DNA from: Nyssa sinensis
Taxonomy: Eukaryota; Streptophyta; Magnoliopsida; Cornales; Nyssaceae
DNA: 64,000 bases
Direction of reading: 5' to 3'
Assembly (NCBI GenBank): GCA_008638375.1
Contig: CM018052.1
Span: 14,722,450-14,786,449, forward strand
The position numbers were made by a program, and so were the translations under genes. Positions 33,999 to 46,196 of the stretch are shown piece by piece. The notes under the pieces were generated by a model. That model was not told the origin of the DNA, ran no database searches, and saw only the letters and a program-made list of their open reading frames with translations. The first letter of the stretch is position 1. Each line of letters begins with the position of its first letter.

Positions 33999-34199
33999 TG
34001 TTAAAAATATTGACCAAATCAGTAGATTAATTTAGGCATTAGATTGAGCTTAATATGTAGCTTAATTAAGGCATTAGATTGATTGATTACATGAACTAAT
34101 TTAGGATATTTCTCTTATTTACTTGTAAGTTGTGAGTATAAATCTTGACCTCCTAGAGAAAAGAATACATGTTTTTCATTCTCTAAAATATCTTCAACA
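33999..34199 (+). mobile_element. Copia 3' LTR
   Basis: This 201 bp copy of the 5' LTR starts TGTTAAAAATATTGACC and ends CTTCAACA, followed by TSD cttgg. Divergence from the 5' LTR is moderate. Confidence 0.92.
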
Positions 34200-34347
34200 C
34201 TTGGTTTGCTCTCTCTCTCTCTGTCTTTCTCTTTCTCTCTCTTTGTTTCCCTTTTTTTTTTCTCTCTCTCTTTCTTATCCTTTTTCTATCATCTATATTA
34301 TCTTTCTTTCTCCTTTCCATCTCATGATAACATACATAAATAAGAGG
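34200..34347. repeat. TSD cttgg (right) and CT-rich tract
   Basis: 34200-34204 is the partner of 33071-33075. A polypyrimidine CT/CTTT tract follows (34208-34300). Confidence 0.8.
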
Positions 34348-34807
34348 TGATGTTGCTCTTTTTTGTCAGAAGGGCCTCTCGTCCTTCGCTATCTGTCAAG
34401 AACTTGAGGTCAGAGCGTCATCAGGAAGGCTCCGGAGGTAGCCACTTCAATGATAAAGTTAGTAATGAAAAAAAGACTGTAATTTAAAAGAAGAATTGAA
34501 CATAAGTTAAAAGCGTACCTTATGGCCTTATATATAGGTTGTAAATCTCTTAAGTTAGGTAGGATTAAGAGTCATAAAAGTAGGGATTTGAAGATATCAG
34601 AAGATAGTAGTTTCCATATTGAATTATGTTTTCTTATTCTGAGATCGGTAGGATATGTAAGGCGGTGCTATGCTCTGAACCATATACCTCTGAACCCTCC
34701 GTGCCTGGTTGATCTAGACAAAGCAATTTTTCTTGATTTGTACCCTGAAGAGCTCTGTACAGACACGTGTCTTGCTTTGAATATGTTTTTCACTTTATAG
34801 TATATCA
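34348..34807 (-). mobile_element. 3' LTR of minus-strand TAT element
   Basis: On the minus strand it starts TGATATACTATAAAG at 34807 and ends GAGCAACATCA at 34348, 460 bp. A TATA-like run lies at about 34528-34540, next to the GGTACGC block, and the cggagcc block matches other family LTRs. It is shorter than the 643 and 703 bp copies elsewhere, mainly in U3. Confidence 0.85.
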
Positions 34808-34810
34808 GCT

Positions 34811-34820
34811 ACTCCCTCCC
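34811..34820 (-). other. Polypurine tract
   Basis: GGGAGGGAGT on the minus strand lies just before the 3' LTR start. Confidence 0.75.
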
Positions 34821-35038
34821 GAGCCTCTGTTCTAGGGCATGATCAGAGCTGAGGTTAGGGTTTTTGAGGTGTTACACGCGTAATAGTTATAAATGTGCCG
34901 CTCTGTATTTCGAGGAGACAACCATTGATGTGACATCTATTGCGTCAACCGTCGGTTGGAATTACGAGGCCATCATTGCTCTAACCGTCATAGCAGTTCA
35001 GAAGTGAAGGCCTCCCATGTTGACACTTGTTGGATCTT

Positions 35039-35047
35039 TATAAAAAA
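35039..35047 (+). promoter_or_regulatory. TATA-like box of the antisense ORF
   Basis: TATAAAAAA followed by GGGGG stands about 240 bp before the ATG at 35286. It sits on the strand opposite to the element, between the 3' LTR and the antisense ORF. Confidence 0.5.
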
Positions 35048-35285
35048 GGGGGAACACATCGCTGCTCCTTCCTTTGAATACTTCAGCATTTTGAGAGCCT
35101 TCAAACTGCAAGAGAGAATTTTACACTTAGAATATTTCAAACTGTAAAAGAGATCTTTGAGTGAGGTGAACTCCGGCGTCTTAAGAAGATCAACTTTGAT
35201 CAAATTTGTGGTTAGGTTTGGTTCCAAAAACATTTTTTGAATTCTTTGCATCTTCTTCTACTTTTCTCCATTTTCTATTTAGACC

Positions 35286-37260
35286 ATGTTGGCCTCTGAT
35301 GCTCAGTCAAGCACTGGTCGTAAAATTGTAGAGTCCTTGGAGATATATGACGAGATACAAGTGAATCTTGTAACTAGTAGCCCATAAGAAAATGTAGAAA
35401 ATAGGATTGTCGGTAAACTAACCCTAAGTTCTAAAGTCAGGATAGTAGAGGCTTTCATAGAGCTTAGTAACATTGGTGGGGAAACCTAGGGTAAATCCCA
35501 CAAAAAGGAGGAGGGAGAAAGTGCCATGACTCAGAGCATGATTGATGCTTTAAGGGTAGCTTTTGACTTCCCTACAAACGTGTCTTGTAGCGTACCAAGA
35601 CATATAGCCATCCCTTTAGTATCTAGCAAGGTGAAATATGTGCTTACCTTGAATGGTTTGAGATAAGGGTTCAATTTCCCTTCCACCTTTTCATTAGGGA
35701 CTTTTTTTAGTTGGTTTAAGATTTGCCCTACCGACCTAAACATAAACAGTTGGAGGCAACTGCTAGGCTTCATAGTTTTGGGTCATCTGAACGGCATCGA
35801 GGTAGATCTCCCTTTAATCAGGAGTAACATGGATCTGAAGTACCTGAGGTCGGAAGGCGTGTTCTACATGTCTTTTGATAAGGCATTCAGACCTCATTCC
35901 TTTGTACCCATTTCTAATAAAACTTAGAAGAAATTGTACTTCTATGTTAGGGGAGGCTGGGAGTTCAAGGATTTTGAGAATTAAGTTTCAACCTTCCTAT
36001 GCAGGACTGGTATCAAGGGTGAGCCCCCTTCACCCCTTTTTTTGTTTATATTTTTTTTTTGTGTTACCTTCCCTCGATATTTTATTTTTATGTATTTTGA
36101 TTTAACTTATTTTTTCTATGCAGATAAGTCCGCGTGGAAGAGGTCGATCTTTAATTCTGACCTCCAAAGGAAGTACAAGAAACTTCTTCAGACCAACGAT
36201 CATTCGCACGAAGCCATCCTCACCCTAGAAAACCTGATGGACGTTGGGCTGATGCAGGATCGCACTGCGAGTTTGAAGAAGTCCCTAGTCACTGGGTGGG
36301 TACCAGGGAAGAAGAATAAGGTTAGGGAGAGTTCGTTCCCTGCCGGGCCTTTCCTTCTAGAGAAGAAAATGAGGCTAATCTCCAACTCCCCTGAGAAAAC
36401 TGTTTGGGAGGATTTAGGGATTTTCCTTGCTTGGGAGGCCTTTTTACCCCCAATTCCTTCCACACTAAAGAAAAGAAGGAGGAAGGGTAAATCAGTTGCC
36501 GCATCTTCAGGGTCTGATGACTCCGATGTGATAGCCGTGAAGAAGGCCTATGAGGACTCTTGGGCAACAGCCTAAGTAAATTCATAGGGGTGAAACGCCA
36601 AAATATAGCCAAAGACCTGATGGCTATTCACATGAGGATGAGTCTTCCATCATTCCTCTTATTTTCAATTTCCTACTTTTATATTCTGCACATATTCAAT
36701 TCTAACTTGCTTGTCTTTGTTTTGTGTTATAGGTCGTCCATAGCTTGGCAGCTATTATGGATTGTCTTGAGAATCCCGATTTGATTGACACCCTCCAATC
36801 TGAGCTCGATGAAGCCAGACTTTAGCTAGGGATGACGCAGTCTTCGATGGTAGTTGCCGAGGAGAAACTGAAGGAAGTTGCTAATTCCTACTCCATCCTA
36901 GAGTCTGAGAGGGATGCCCTAGCTACCGAGTTGGAAGACCTCAAAAAGAGGTTCGCAGACTTCCAGGCTGCATCCATCAAGAAGGTTCAGGACACCGCCG
37001 AAGCTGTTAGAGCCCAAATTGAGGTGGATCTGAAGGCTGAAATTCAGGATTTGGGGGGTGAACTGATTGAGAATGGATACCGAACCTTTAAGGTGAAGAT
37101 CCGTAAGAAGTATCTTGACTTGGATTTGAATAGAATAAATGACATTGAAGTCTCCCAAGTTGAGATTAATATACTAGATGCTAATGACGAAGAAGAAGAA
37201 GCGAATCTAGAACTCCCTCAAGTCGCTCCATCAGAGACTGCTGTGCTAGCAACAGAGTAG
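35286..37260 (+). pseudogene. Antisense ORF of the TAT element (putative gypsy-type transposon domain)
   Basis: This reading frame lies between pol and the 3' LTR but on the opposite strand. Such extra antisense ORFs, often with the 'putative gypsy type transposon' (Transposase_28) domain, are known from plant TAT elements. Visible landmarks are MLASDAQSSTG at the start, RHIAIPLVSSKVKYVLTLNG, WRQLLGFIVLGHLNGIEVDL and GVFYMSFDKAFRPHSF in the globular part. Downstream come KSAWKRSIF and a coiled coil (37, 36.8-37.1 kb: EEKLKEVANSYSILESERDA, LATELEDLKKRFADFQAA). Two introns look likely: 36019-36123 (GTGAGC...TATGCAG) and about 36642-36732 (ends TTATAG). About five stops and a shift near 36565 make it dead. 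Its function is unknown. Confidence 0.8.
36019..36123 (+). other. Probable intron in the antisense ORF
   Basis: It has a CAAGG/GTGAGC donor, a long T-rich stretch and a TTTTTTCTATGCAG acceptor. Coding text resumes at DKSAWKRSIF. It reads as an intron only on the plus strand, opposite to the element's own RNA. Confidence 0.65.
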
Positions 37261-37599
37261 ACTTGGGATTTTTTTTTTTATGTTTTTTCCTTTTTGTTTT
37301 TCTGTTGTTTATTTGACCTTGTAATTTTCCCAATTTTGGGCTTCAATATATTAAATTTTGATTATTCCAGAACTTACGTTTTGCTTGAAATCTTTGTATT
37401 ATATCTAGCTTTAAGATGATTTCTTCAATATATAAGCTCTCTTAGATATTTCAAAGCACTCACAAGGCATTTCAAAGGTCGAAATAAAAGGACATATAGA
37501 ACTACTACACTTATTAATAAAATAAGGTTTCTCAGGCATCTGCATACTGATAAGTCATAATATGCCGACCTACAATACTTATAATTAAAACAAGCATTT

Positions 37600-38708
37600 T
37601 CTATAGATCTGTAGAATGAGAAAAATAGACCGGACCTATAACATTCGTAATGAATACAAGGTCTTGAGGGGTTTGTACATTGATAAAATGGACCAGACCT
37701 ATAGTACTTGTATTGAATACAAGACCTTTAGGGATCTGTACATTGATTTGATGGAACAGACTTGTGACACTTATGAAGGGCATAAGGTTTTTAGGAGTTT
37801 GTACATTGAGGACCAGACCTATAGTACTTATATTGAACACAAGACCTTTAGGGATTTGTACCTTGATTTAATGGACCAGACCTGTGACATTTGTGATGGG
37901 CACAAGGTTTTTAGAGGTATGTATATTGAGTGAAATGGACTAAACCTATAGTACTTGTATTGAATACAAGACCTTTAGGAATCTGTACATTGATTTAATG
38001 GACCAGACCTGTGATACTTGTGATGGACACAAGGTTTTTAGGGGTTTGTACATTAAGGACCAGACTTATAGTACTTGTATTGAACATAAGACCTTTAGGG
38101 ATCTGTACATTGATTTAATGGACCAGATTTGTGACACTTGTGATAGGCACAAGATTTTTAGAGGTCTGTACACTGAGTGCAATGGACCAGACCTACAGTA
38201 CTTGTATTGAATACAAGACCTTTAGGGATTTGTACATTGATTTAATGAAGCAAACCTATGATACTTGTGATGGACATAAGGTTTTTAGGGGTTTGTTCAT
38301 TGAGTGAAATGGACTAGACTTATAACACTTATAAGGGATATAAGGTTTTTAGGGGTTTGTAGATTGAGTGAAATGGACCAGACCTATGACACTTGTGATG
38401 GGCACAAGGTTTTTAGGGGTCTATACATGGAGTGAAATGAACTAGACCTGTAACGCTTATAATGGATACAAGGTTTTTTAGGGGTTTTTACATTGAATAA
38501 AATGGACCAGACTTGTGACAATTATGATGGGCATAAGTTTTTTAGGAGTCTGTACATTGAGTGAAATGGACTAGACCTGTAACATTTGTAATGGATACAA
38601 GGTTTTTAGGGGTCTGTATATTGAGTGAAATAGACTAGACTTATAGTACTTGAATTGAATACAAGCCCTTTAGGGATCTGTACATTGATTTAATGAACCA
38701 AACCTGTG
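37600..38708 (-). repeat. Tandem hairpin array of the minus-strand TAT element
   Basis: About 18-20 units of 55-65 bp alternate between two types. Read on the minus strand each has TGTACAGACC...GGTCTGGTCCAT as an outer pair. Some units add an inner perfect inverted repeat, CTTGTATT/AATACAAG (37707-37723). Others carry CTTGTGCCCATCACAAG. The array continues at 43141-43253 beyond the 38714-43140 insertion. The wording (ACAGACC, TGGTCCAT) ties it to the arrays at 20130 and 62384. Confidence 0.82.
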
Positions 38709-38713
38709 ACACT
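38709..38713. repeat. TSD acact (left)
   Basis: This matches 43141-43145. Confidence 0.82.
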
Positions 38714-41618
38714 TGTCACGACCCGAAACCCACCCTGTGCGGATCTCGAGTCGCGATCGCCGCCCCAAGACCTGAAGGCCTCGAGACAAGGCTCGCATCT
38801 GCAGCGGTATTGAATAGATGTGCTTCATGTGGTTGCGGAAGCGTGAAAAACTTTTTCTTTTCTTTTCTTATTTTAAAATTTGCACATCCGTCCGATACTG
38901 CCGCTATTCACAATGGTACACATGATTATACATTCATATAAAATCAGAGCATAACTAAAACTTAAAAGACTTCATAATTACAATCTTAATTCAACTGCCC
39001 CGTGGGGCTTAATACATATCCTTAAATTGTCTGGTAATACAAAATACACTAATTAGAGTTCATGTGGTTTCCCAAAAAACTACTTAGGCAAGTCTCCCCA
39101 AAAGCTAGACTCATCCTCATCGTCTTCAAAAATCAACCTGCCATAAGTCACCTGAAAGGAGGGCGGATAAAATCCGGGTAAGCTAATCAAAGCTTGTGAG
39201 TAATTCCTGCATTCGTCATGGGGTTTTCAACTGGTAGTGGTTTAGCATAGGAGGGTTTATGAAATACGCACTACCAATTGCTCATACATTTTAGAACACA
39301 GAATATGTGCATTCTTAAAACAATAGCTTAGAAACAATTAAAGTATTCAAGCTAAATACACATTTCTTCAAATAGAGCATATGCAATTTAAAAGCATATA
39401 AACACGTGAAATAGAATAGGGATAAATCCTACTTCTATTTTCAAAATCACTTGTCATCTTTTCTCTTTTATTAGGTGGAATCTGTTTCGAACCAGACTCC
39501 CATTTTACTACAATGCTACAATAGAGATATCTCATTTGCCTGGGGGATTAGATCCTTCTACCGGGCATGTACTGTTGAATCTCGAAGGACTTCAACCATC
39601 ATAGGGGGTGGTACTTAGTACCGTTTATCTTGTAAAACATTTATCGCATGACTTCTTCAATAGATACGTTCATGAGTATTTAAAACATGAAGGGTATAAC
39701 TTCTACAATGAAGCTTCAAATACATGTGATAATCAAATTCAGAATATTAAAGAGATTTGCATTTGATTTAGACATGCTAATTATTTTCAAGAAAAGAGCT
39801 GAATTTAAAACATTTATAAAGCATGCCGTAACAGAATATTTTAAAAGAACGGAATCATATAAAGACTGAATTTGATATCCAAAGGCTGCAATTAACTTGA
39901 ACTTAAAACTTCTTCAAATATATGGAGTTAAATCTCCAGTTCAAATGCAGGGTTACTCACCTCGTACACAGCAGACCCTACTGAGGCTTCTTGCCTTTAT
40001 CTGCTCTTATCCTAAACAATTTTAGAAAAAGACTCGTAAATTCACAATGAAATTAATCAACTAAAACTTAACTTTTTCCTTTACTACATAAGTCAACTAC
40101 AACTTATCTTATAGTGGTATCGTATATAAGAAACATGTATTACCTTTTGACCCACTCGTTTAAGGTTTCGGTGTTTTCTTTTTCTTCCTCTTTCCTTTTC
40201 CTTTCTTCCTCCTTCTTTTTCCTAGCCTCTGCCACCATTGCCTTGGTGGGTGATTTGTGAATGAAGGGGCTTACCGAGACGACCTCCGTCGCCTTGGCTA
40301 TCCTGACGAGCCTGTCAATCACTCTTTGACGATGTAACAGTTCTTGCATGAAGGCCTGTTGCTTTGGATCCTTGGCCCTTTGGGCCTTGGTCATGATCAT
40401 GAATTTCGGTCGTTGTTATTCCATAATTATCACCTAAGATCAATTTATGAGTTAGAAATTTTATTCTAAGGTTGATGTGTTGTCGTGTCTTTTCATAATT
40501 CATGTCCTCATACACGCCGTAGATTAGTACTTTGGCATTACTTTAATTTATAGTCATCTGACAGATGCTATTCATCAAATTTTATGTCTTTTTATTTTAG
40601 ACATTTCTTTTGGTCGAATAGACTCTACCATTGAGTCCGGAGCGTCGAAGAAAGTCGGTTTAGGCTTCCCTAGAATTTAATTCGGACTCTGGTATGAAAA
40701 AGGGAAAAAGGTCTTTCATCGTTTTACGTGTCATATTTTTTTTTTCTGTACTTCGTTTCAAAATTTGGACTCCATTATTGAGTCCGGGATGTCAAAGAAA
40801 GTCAATTTAGTCCTTCCTTGGTTTTAATTTAGCTTTTGGTATACTAGGGGTAATTTGGTCATTTTACTCCCTTACGTGTCTTTATGTTCGGGACCTCATC
40901 TCATGTCGTGGACCTCACCATTGGACTCAAAAGGTCCGAAATAGTAAGATTATACTAATAACTTGTTAATTTTGGTCAAGGGGTATTTTGGTAATTTATA
41001 CCTTAACGTGTCTAAATTTTTTAGAGTCCTGCCTCGTGAAACGGACCCCACCATTAGATTCATAATGTTTGAAATAGTTAGAATCCACTATTTATTTATT
41101 TTATTTGGACCTCATTTGACTTATTTATGGGACAGGGGCATTTTGGTCATTTTGACATTTTTAGGGGTCTTTAATTTTTTCAGGACCTCATTTCATGTCA
41201 CAGACCTCACCAATGGACTCAGAAGGCCTGAGACAGTAGGAATACATATATAACTCATCTCATTTGGACACCGGGCCATTTTGGAGTATTTAATTTAATT
41301 AATTTTATTTAATTAAATTAAATTAATAGGTATAGTATATATATATTTTATGTGGGATTAGTGACAGGTTGAATAGGGTGGCACGCTGGCCAGCGTGTCA
41401 CCTTACTCCCCATATATCCGAGTTCGAGTCCCACCAGGTGCAATGCACCTTTTTATTTTCAGTTTATTTTATATATATTATATATATAAATATTGCCCCA
41501 TATGTGACACACGCGCATGCGTGGCCGAGTGGAAAGGATGGGCGCGTGGGCATGTGAGGTCAGGGGTTCGAACCCTACTGACCGTGAGTTTCTCCTCTTT
41601 TCTTTTAAACTTAAACCG

Positions 41619-41650
<32 letters not shown>

Positions 41651-43140
41651 GTAATAGGCCCAAAACGACGCCGTCGTTTTAATTCGGTGGCAGGTCCGTA
41701 GCTCAGCACGTGTCCGAGTCTCCCCTGCCCGTTTCAAACGAGTCGCGAGTCGACTCGGTCATCTTCCCCACGATCACCCCCCTGTTGCCCTAGTTGCAGG
41801 TTTTCGTTTTTTCCTATTTCGTGATGTTTTACAACTCCGTTTCTTCTGCTTTCTTTTCTAAAATATCCCTAATACTTTATAGCACACTTTTACATTGATT
41901 TGGAGGTTCGAATGTAGCTCAAAAGCTTGGTTTAAGCCACGATAACTGAACATGTAAGTCGTCAGTTCATGCTCATTTCTTCATCATTTTTAGTGAGGTT
42001 GGGCTTATTTTGATCCCCTCTTCATGAGGATTCATTTTTCATTCATAGATGTTGATTTAAAGGGGAGTTTAGAGGTTTGGGTTGTAAACCCGTAACCTGC
42101 AAGTCAATGGTTGGGGGCCATTTCTTGTGATTCTTGGTCGCGGGTATAGGTTTTTGGGATGCTCGTGAGGCCTACTTGAAGTCTTGATAACCCAAATTGG
42201 GTTTAGAGGAAGTCGGTTCAGACCTGTTTCAAGCAAGGTCTTCAATGGCTGCCTTGTGTACGGTTGATGTTTCTAAGGTGTTTTAGGTTCAATTAATCAT
42301 GCCTAGTTCATGTATATTCATCTTAATCATCATATATACTAAATCAAAGCCTAAAACAGATTCATACGTATAGAAATTCTAGAGAGAGAAATTCAAGTGT
42401 TTTGTGGGTTTACCTTGTTCCAAACTATTTCTCTCCCCTTTGCTTCTTGCTTCCCACTTCTGAACGTCCTAGAATCTCCTTCAATCTCTCCCTCACTCTC
42501 GGATGGTTGTGTGTGTGTGTACAAGCACCATGCATATTTGTATAAAGAGAGGTGAATCATGGCAAATCTGATTGCCCCTCTACTTGGGTTAGCCAATTTC
42601 AGGCTTCTTCATGAGTGGTCTGAATTGCCACTATTTGGCAGGCCATTGAGTGGCCGGTTGTGTGTGTGTGTGGTGTTTGACTTGTATTTTACTTACATAT
42701 ATATATATATATACATATATATATGCATGGTTCAACCCTAATACACCTTGGATAATACACACACCTCTCTTTGACACACACTCACTTTTGTACACTTTGG
42801 GCAATAGCATGCTCTTTTATTCCATATATAATATACATACATTTCATATATACATATTTTAACATACATGCATGCATGCATACACACACTCATATATATA
42901 TATTCATGTATAATTATATATATATATATATTTAAAGTTATAATTATTTATATAGTATATGTATTTTTGCATTTAATTATATATATATATATATATGTAT
43001 GTTACAATTTACTTCTTATATTAAAATAATTAATTACTTCAAAAATTAATTATTTTCTTAAATGTATCATCTTTGTACTAATCTTCGTATCCTCGTAATA
43101 CGTGTCACAATACCCGGCATTCTCGGGTCGGGGTATTACA
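38714..43140 (-). mobile_element. Solo-LTR-like unit, 4.4 kb
   Basis: It starts TGTCACGACCCGAAACCC and ends GGTCGGGGTATTACA, the same end types as the unit at 4389 but in the opposite orientation. A perfect 5 bp TSD (acact) places it inside one hairpin-array unit. The interior is non-coding. It has several degenerate 'ggtcattttac...ggacctcaccattggactc' modules (40560-41260), TA microsatellites (41623-41649, 42697-42725) and tRNA-like motifs at 41420 and 41521-41575. A solo LTR is the simplest reading. Confidence 0.78.
41521..41575 (+). other. tRNA-like segment with A and B boxes
   Basis: GTGGCCGAGTGG (41521-41532) fits the A box of tRNA-Leu/Ser, and GGTTCGAACCC (41565-41575) is a perfect B box. 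No acceptor stem pairs around them, so this is not a tRNA gene. It may be the head of an old SINE or a pol III promoter remnant. Confidence 0.5.
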
Positions 43141-43253
43141 ACACTTGTGATGGACATAAGTTTTTTAGGGGTTTGTACATTGAGTGAAATGGACCAGACC
43201 TATAACATCTGTAATGGATACAAGGTTTTTTAGGGGCCTGTACAATGAAAACA
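43141..43253 (-). repeat. Hairpin array, remainder beyond insertion
   Basis: Two further units continue from 38708. The first five bases are TSD acact (43141-43145). The array then runs to the stop of pol at 43283. Confidence 0.8.
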
Positions 43254-43282
43254 AACTCTGAAATGAATCAAAAATAGGTTTA

Positions 43283-45532
43283 TTATTGAAAATACTTGCA
43301 TAAGTGTTCGATGTTCCAAGGTTTGGGTACAGGCTTCCCAGTTGAATCTTTCAACCAATACATCGTAGGTTTGACGATCTTGGTTACTTTGGAAGGTCAT
43401 TCCCAGTTAGGGGAGAGCTTTCCCATGGTGGGATCTTTAGTGTTTGGAAACACCCTTCTTAGGACGAGATCTACATTTAGAAATTGATGGGTTTTAACTC
43501 CTGGTTGAAATATTTAGCCATTCTTTGTTGGTAGGCTTCAACCCTAATCCAAGCTTGCTCACGTCTTTCTTCTAGTAGGTCCAGATTTTCTGCAAGTTGT
43601 GTTGGCTATTGGCTTCTTGGTTAAAGCAGTCTGTTTTAAGGGTTGACATACTAATTTCAACATGAATGATTGCCTCGGTGTCATAGGTGAGTGAAAATGG
43701 TGATTTCGTAGTTGGAGTTTTTTTAGTAGTTCAGTATGCCAAAGTACTTCAGGGAGCTTTTCAGCCCATCTTCTATTAGCTTCCTTCAACCTACTTTTTA
43801 TTTCTTCAAGGATAGTACGGTTGGTGACCTTGGCGTGCCCATTAGCCTGAGGATGCCCTAGAGAGGAGATGTGGTGACTGATGTGCAGGTCTTTACAAAA
43901 TTTTTTGAATATTTTTCCAGCAAACTATGTCCCATTGTTTAAAATGATGACACGGGGTATGCCAAACTTGCACACAACATTTTTTCAAGTGAAATTTTTT
44001 ACTTCTACTTTTGTGATATGGGTTAATGGTTTGGCTTCTGCCCATTTAGAGAAATAGTCAATGGCCCTACAATGTCCATTCCCCACTGGTTGAAAGGCTA
44101 GAGACTCATGATAGGGACGAGTTCATGATAAGGTTGATGTTGGTAAGAGGAAAAACATTGACATTTGTCACATTTCTGAACATATTCCTTAGCCTGTTTT
44201 AGCATGCTAGGCCAATAGTAGCCCTGAGTCAGTGGTTGGTGAGCTATGGTCCTGTCGCCATTATGGTTGCCACAGGTCCCCTCATGTATCTCGGCTAGGA
44301 CATAGAGGGCCTCTTCTGGAATTAAGCACTATAGGAGGGGTTGTGTGTAAGACCTTCGATAAAGCTTTTCTTTAAGAATTAAATTCCGAGCTGCCCTAAT
44401 CCGAATTCTTTTGGCATGATTCTTGTCTTCTAAAAGTAACCTTTCCTTGAAGTACTAGATGATGAGAGTTGTCTAATTCTAAGATTACTCTAAAATTTGA
44501 AGGGATTGTATTACTTCAATACTAGGTTTTGACTGGTAGGAGATTTTTATCATTGAGCCCCTTTCTAGCTTGAGATGGGAGGCCATATTTGCTAAAGCGT
44601 TAGCCTTGGAGTTTTGGTTTCTTTTAATCTTCTAAATAGCAAGATTGTAGAAAAATTGCTTTAGTGATTCCACCAGCTCTGAATATCTGGTCATTCTGTT
44701 ATCCTTGGTAGAATATTCTCCCAAAACTTGACTCACTACAAGTTGGGAGTCAGAAAATGCATCAAGGTCCAGAGCTTCACATTCTAGAGCTAATTTCATC
44801 CCAATGATAAGTCCTTCATACTCGACTTTATTGTTAAAGGCTCTAAATCCCAAGCTAATGGTTTTTTTGGTTACGATCCCATCGGGGGGCTGAAGTATTA
44901 TACCTACTCCAGAACCATTGTCTGTAGATGAACCATTGATTTAAAGTAGCCATACCGAAGTGTCTGTAGTGGTTTGAACTTTCGAATGCTGTGTTCTAAT
45001 GAATTCTGTTATAAAGTCTACGAATACTTGAGCTTTAATAGCAATCAATGAAACATAGGATATGTCAAATTCTCCCAGTTCTATTGACCATTTGACTAGT
45101 CGTCCCAAAACTTTAGGTTTATGTAGGACTGATTTTAAAGGATAAGATGTAGGGATTGTGATAGAATGAGCTTGAAAGTATGGTCTGAGCTTTCGAGCAG
45201 ATATTACCAAGGCTAAGGCCGATTTTTGAATTTCTGAGTACCTTGTCTCGGTGTCCAGAAGTGCTTCACCAACGTAGAAAATAGGCCTCTAAACTCCTTT
45301 GTCTTCCCTAAGCAACACAGAGCTGATGACAGTTTCTAACATAGCTATGTACATGAGTAGTTTTTTCCCTGACACTAATTTTGAAAGGAGTTCAGGGGAG
45401 GCTACATATTGCTTCAGTTGTTGGAAGACGTCTTCACATTTAGAGGTCCATTCTAGGGCTTTACTCCATTTCAGGGCTTTAAAGAACGAGAGGCACCGAT
45501 TCGTAGATTTGGAGATAAACCTATTTAGTGCT
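43283..45532 (-). pseudogene. pol: TAT pol remnant: RNase H and integrase
   Basis: Read from 45532 downwards, the frame starts inside the reverse-transcriptase thumb (ALNRFISKSTNRCLSFFKAL) and continues through the Gypsy RNase H (about 45300-45180). The second, plant-type RNase H follows (about 44950-44640), with FNNKVEYEGLIIGMKLALEC and DSQLVVSQVLGEYS. The integrase zinc finger is near 44330-44180 (GNHNGDRTIAH, then CDKC), and the core starts with QWGMDIVG near 44088. The C-terminal KDPTMGKLSPNWE lies near 43420, and the last codon precedes TAA at 43283. Several shifts and stops break it. The double RNase H is characteristic of the TAT lineage. Everything upstream (gag, protease, polymerase) is cut off by the plus-strand LTR at 45533. 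Confidence 0.9.
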
Positions 45533-46175
45533 TGATATACCACAAACAGACACACCAATCATCTTGAGACACGTGTACTTACAGAGCCGATAAACTCGAT
45601 CATACAGAGCAGTCATAGCCTCCAAGGCATTCTTATATATATATATATATATATATATCTTACAGAGCTGATAAACTCGGTCATATCGAGTTGGCGGAGC
45701 CTCCAAGGCATTCTCATATATTTATCCTACAGAGCTTAGTCTCTGCAGTATTCACTGACTATTTCAGATGGTTCCGACCTTATGGTTTCCTTAACAACTG
45801 CCAAGCAGGGAATAAGGAAACCGTCTTCAACACGGAAACAGTCTACAGCAAGGAAACCACTATCTATGATTATCTCTATCAACGATACAATACTCCACAA
45901 GGTAACTGCAATCTCCGATGATCAAATCCCTATATTCATGGCTCCGAATCCTAATCAACTTTGGAAGGCCACGGTCTATAAATTAAACCCTAAAGGTACG
46001 CTTTATTTTTATGCTCATTCTTTGGCTTTCAATACAGTCTTTCAATTCCGTTTACTTACTTAAGCAGCGAAGCGGCTACTGCCGGAACCAATCCGGTGGT
46101 CCTCTAATCATCCTTTTTGAGTGTTCTACAGGTCGCGGGGCCCAGATTTATTGCGAGTCGAAAAGTGCAGCATCA
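45533..46175 (+). mobile_element. 5' LTR of plus-strand TAT element
   Basis: This 643 bp LTR starts TGATATACCACAAACAG and ends GCAGCATCA. U3 has two copies of a 'tacagagcYgataaactcg...gcctccaaggcattc' unit (45580-45640, 45660-45715) around a TA run. The TATA box (TCTATAAATTA) is at 45975-45985. It interrupts the coding sequence of the minus-strand pol, so this element is younger than that one. Confidence 0.9.
45975..45985 (+). promoter_or_regulatory. LTR TATA box
   Basis: TCTATAAATTA lies just before the GGTACGC block, matching position 374 in the first LTR. Confidence 0.6.
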
Positions 46176-46178
46176 GTT

Positions 46179-46196
46179 TGGCGCCGTCTGTGGGAA
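46179..46196 (+). other. Primer-binding site
   Basis: The 18-mer TGGCGCCG...GTGGGAA starts three bases after the LTR and equals those at 578 and 17004. Confidence 0.88.

Noticed and set aside
34522..35147. Two plus-strand ORFs of 60-90 codons near the minus-strand 3' LTR
   Set aside because: They are antisense to LTR and leader sequence, with no recognisable protein pattern.
37616..38210. ORFs with repeating DQTYSTCIEHKTFRDLYIDL-type text
   Set aside because: These are translations of the hairpin array, whose unit length happens to keep a frame open; the arrays in the other elements do not keep such a protein.
41521..41590. A tRNA gene
   Set aside because: A and B boxes are present, but no acceptor or anticodon stem can be formed, so it is only tRNA-like.
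38714..43140. A DNA transposon, because the ends are inverted
   Set aside because: The inverted match is only about 15 imperfect bases with TG...CA ends and a 5 bp TSD, which fits an LTR better, and no transposase relic was seen.
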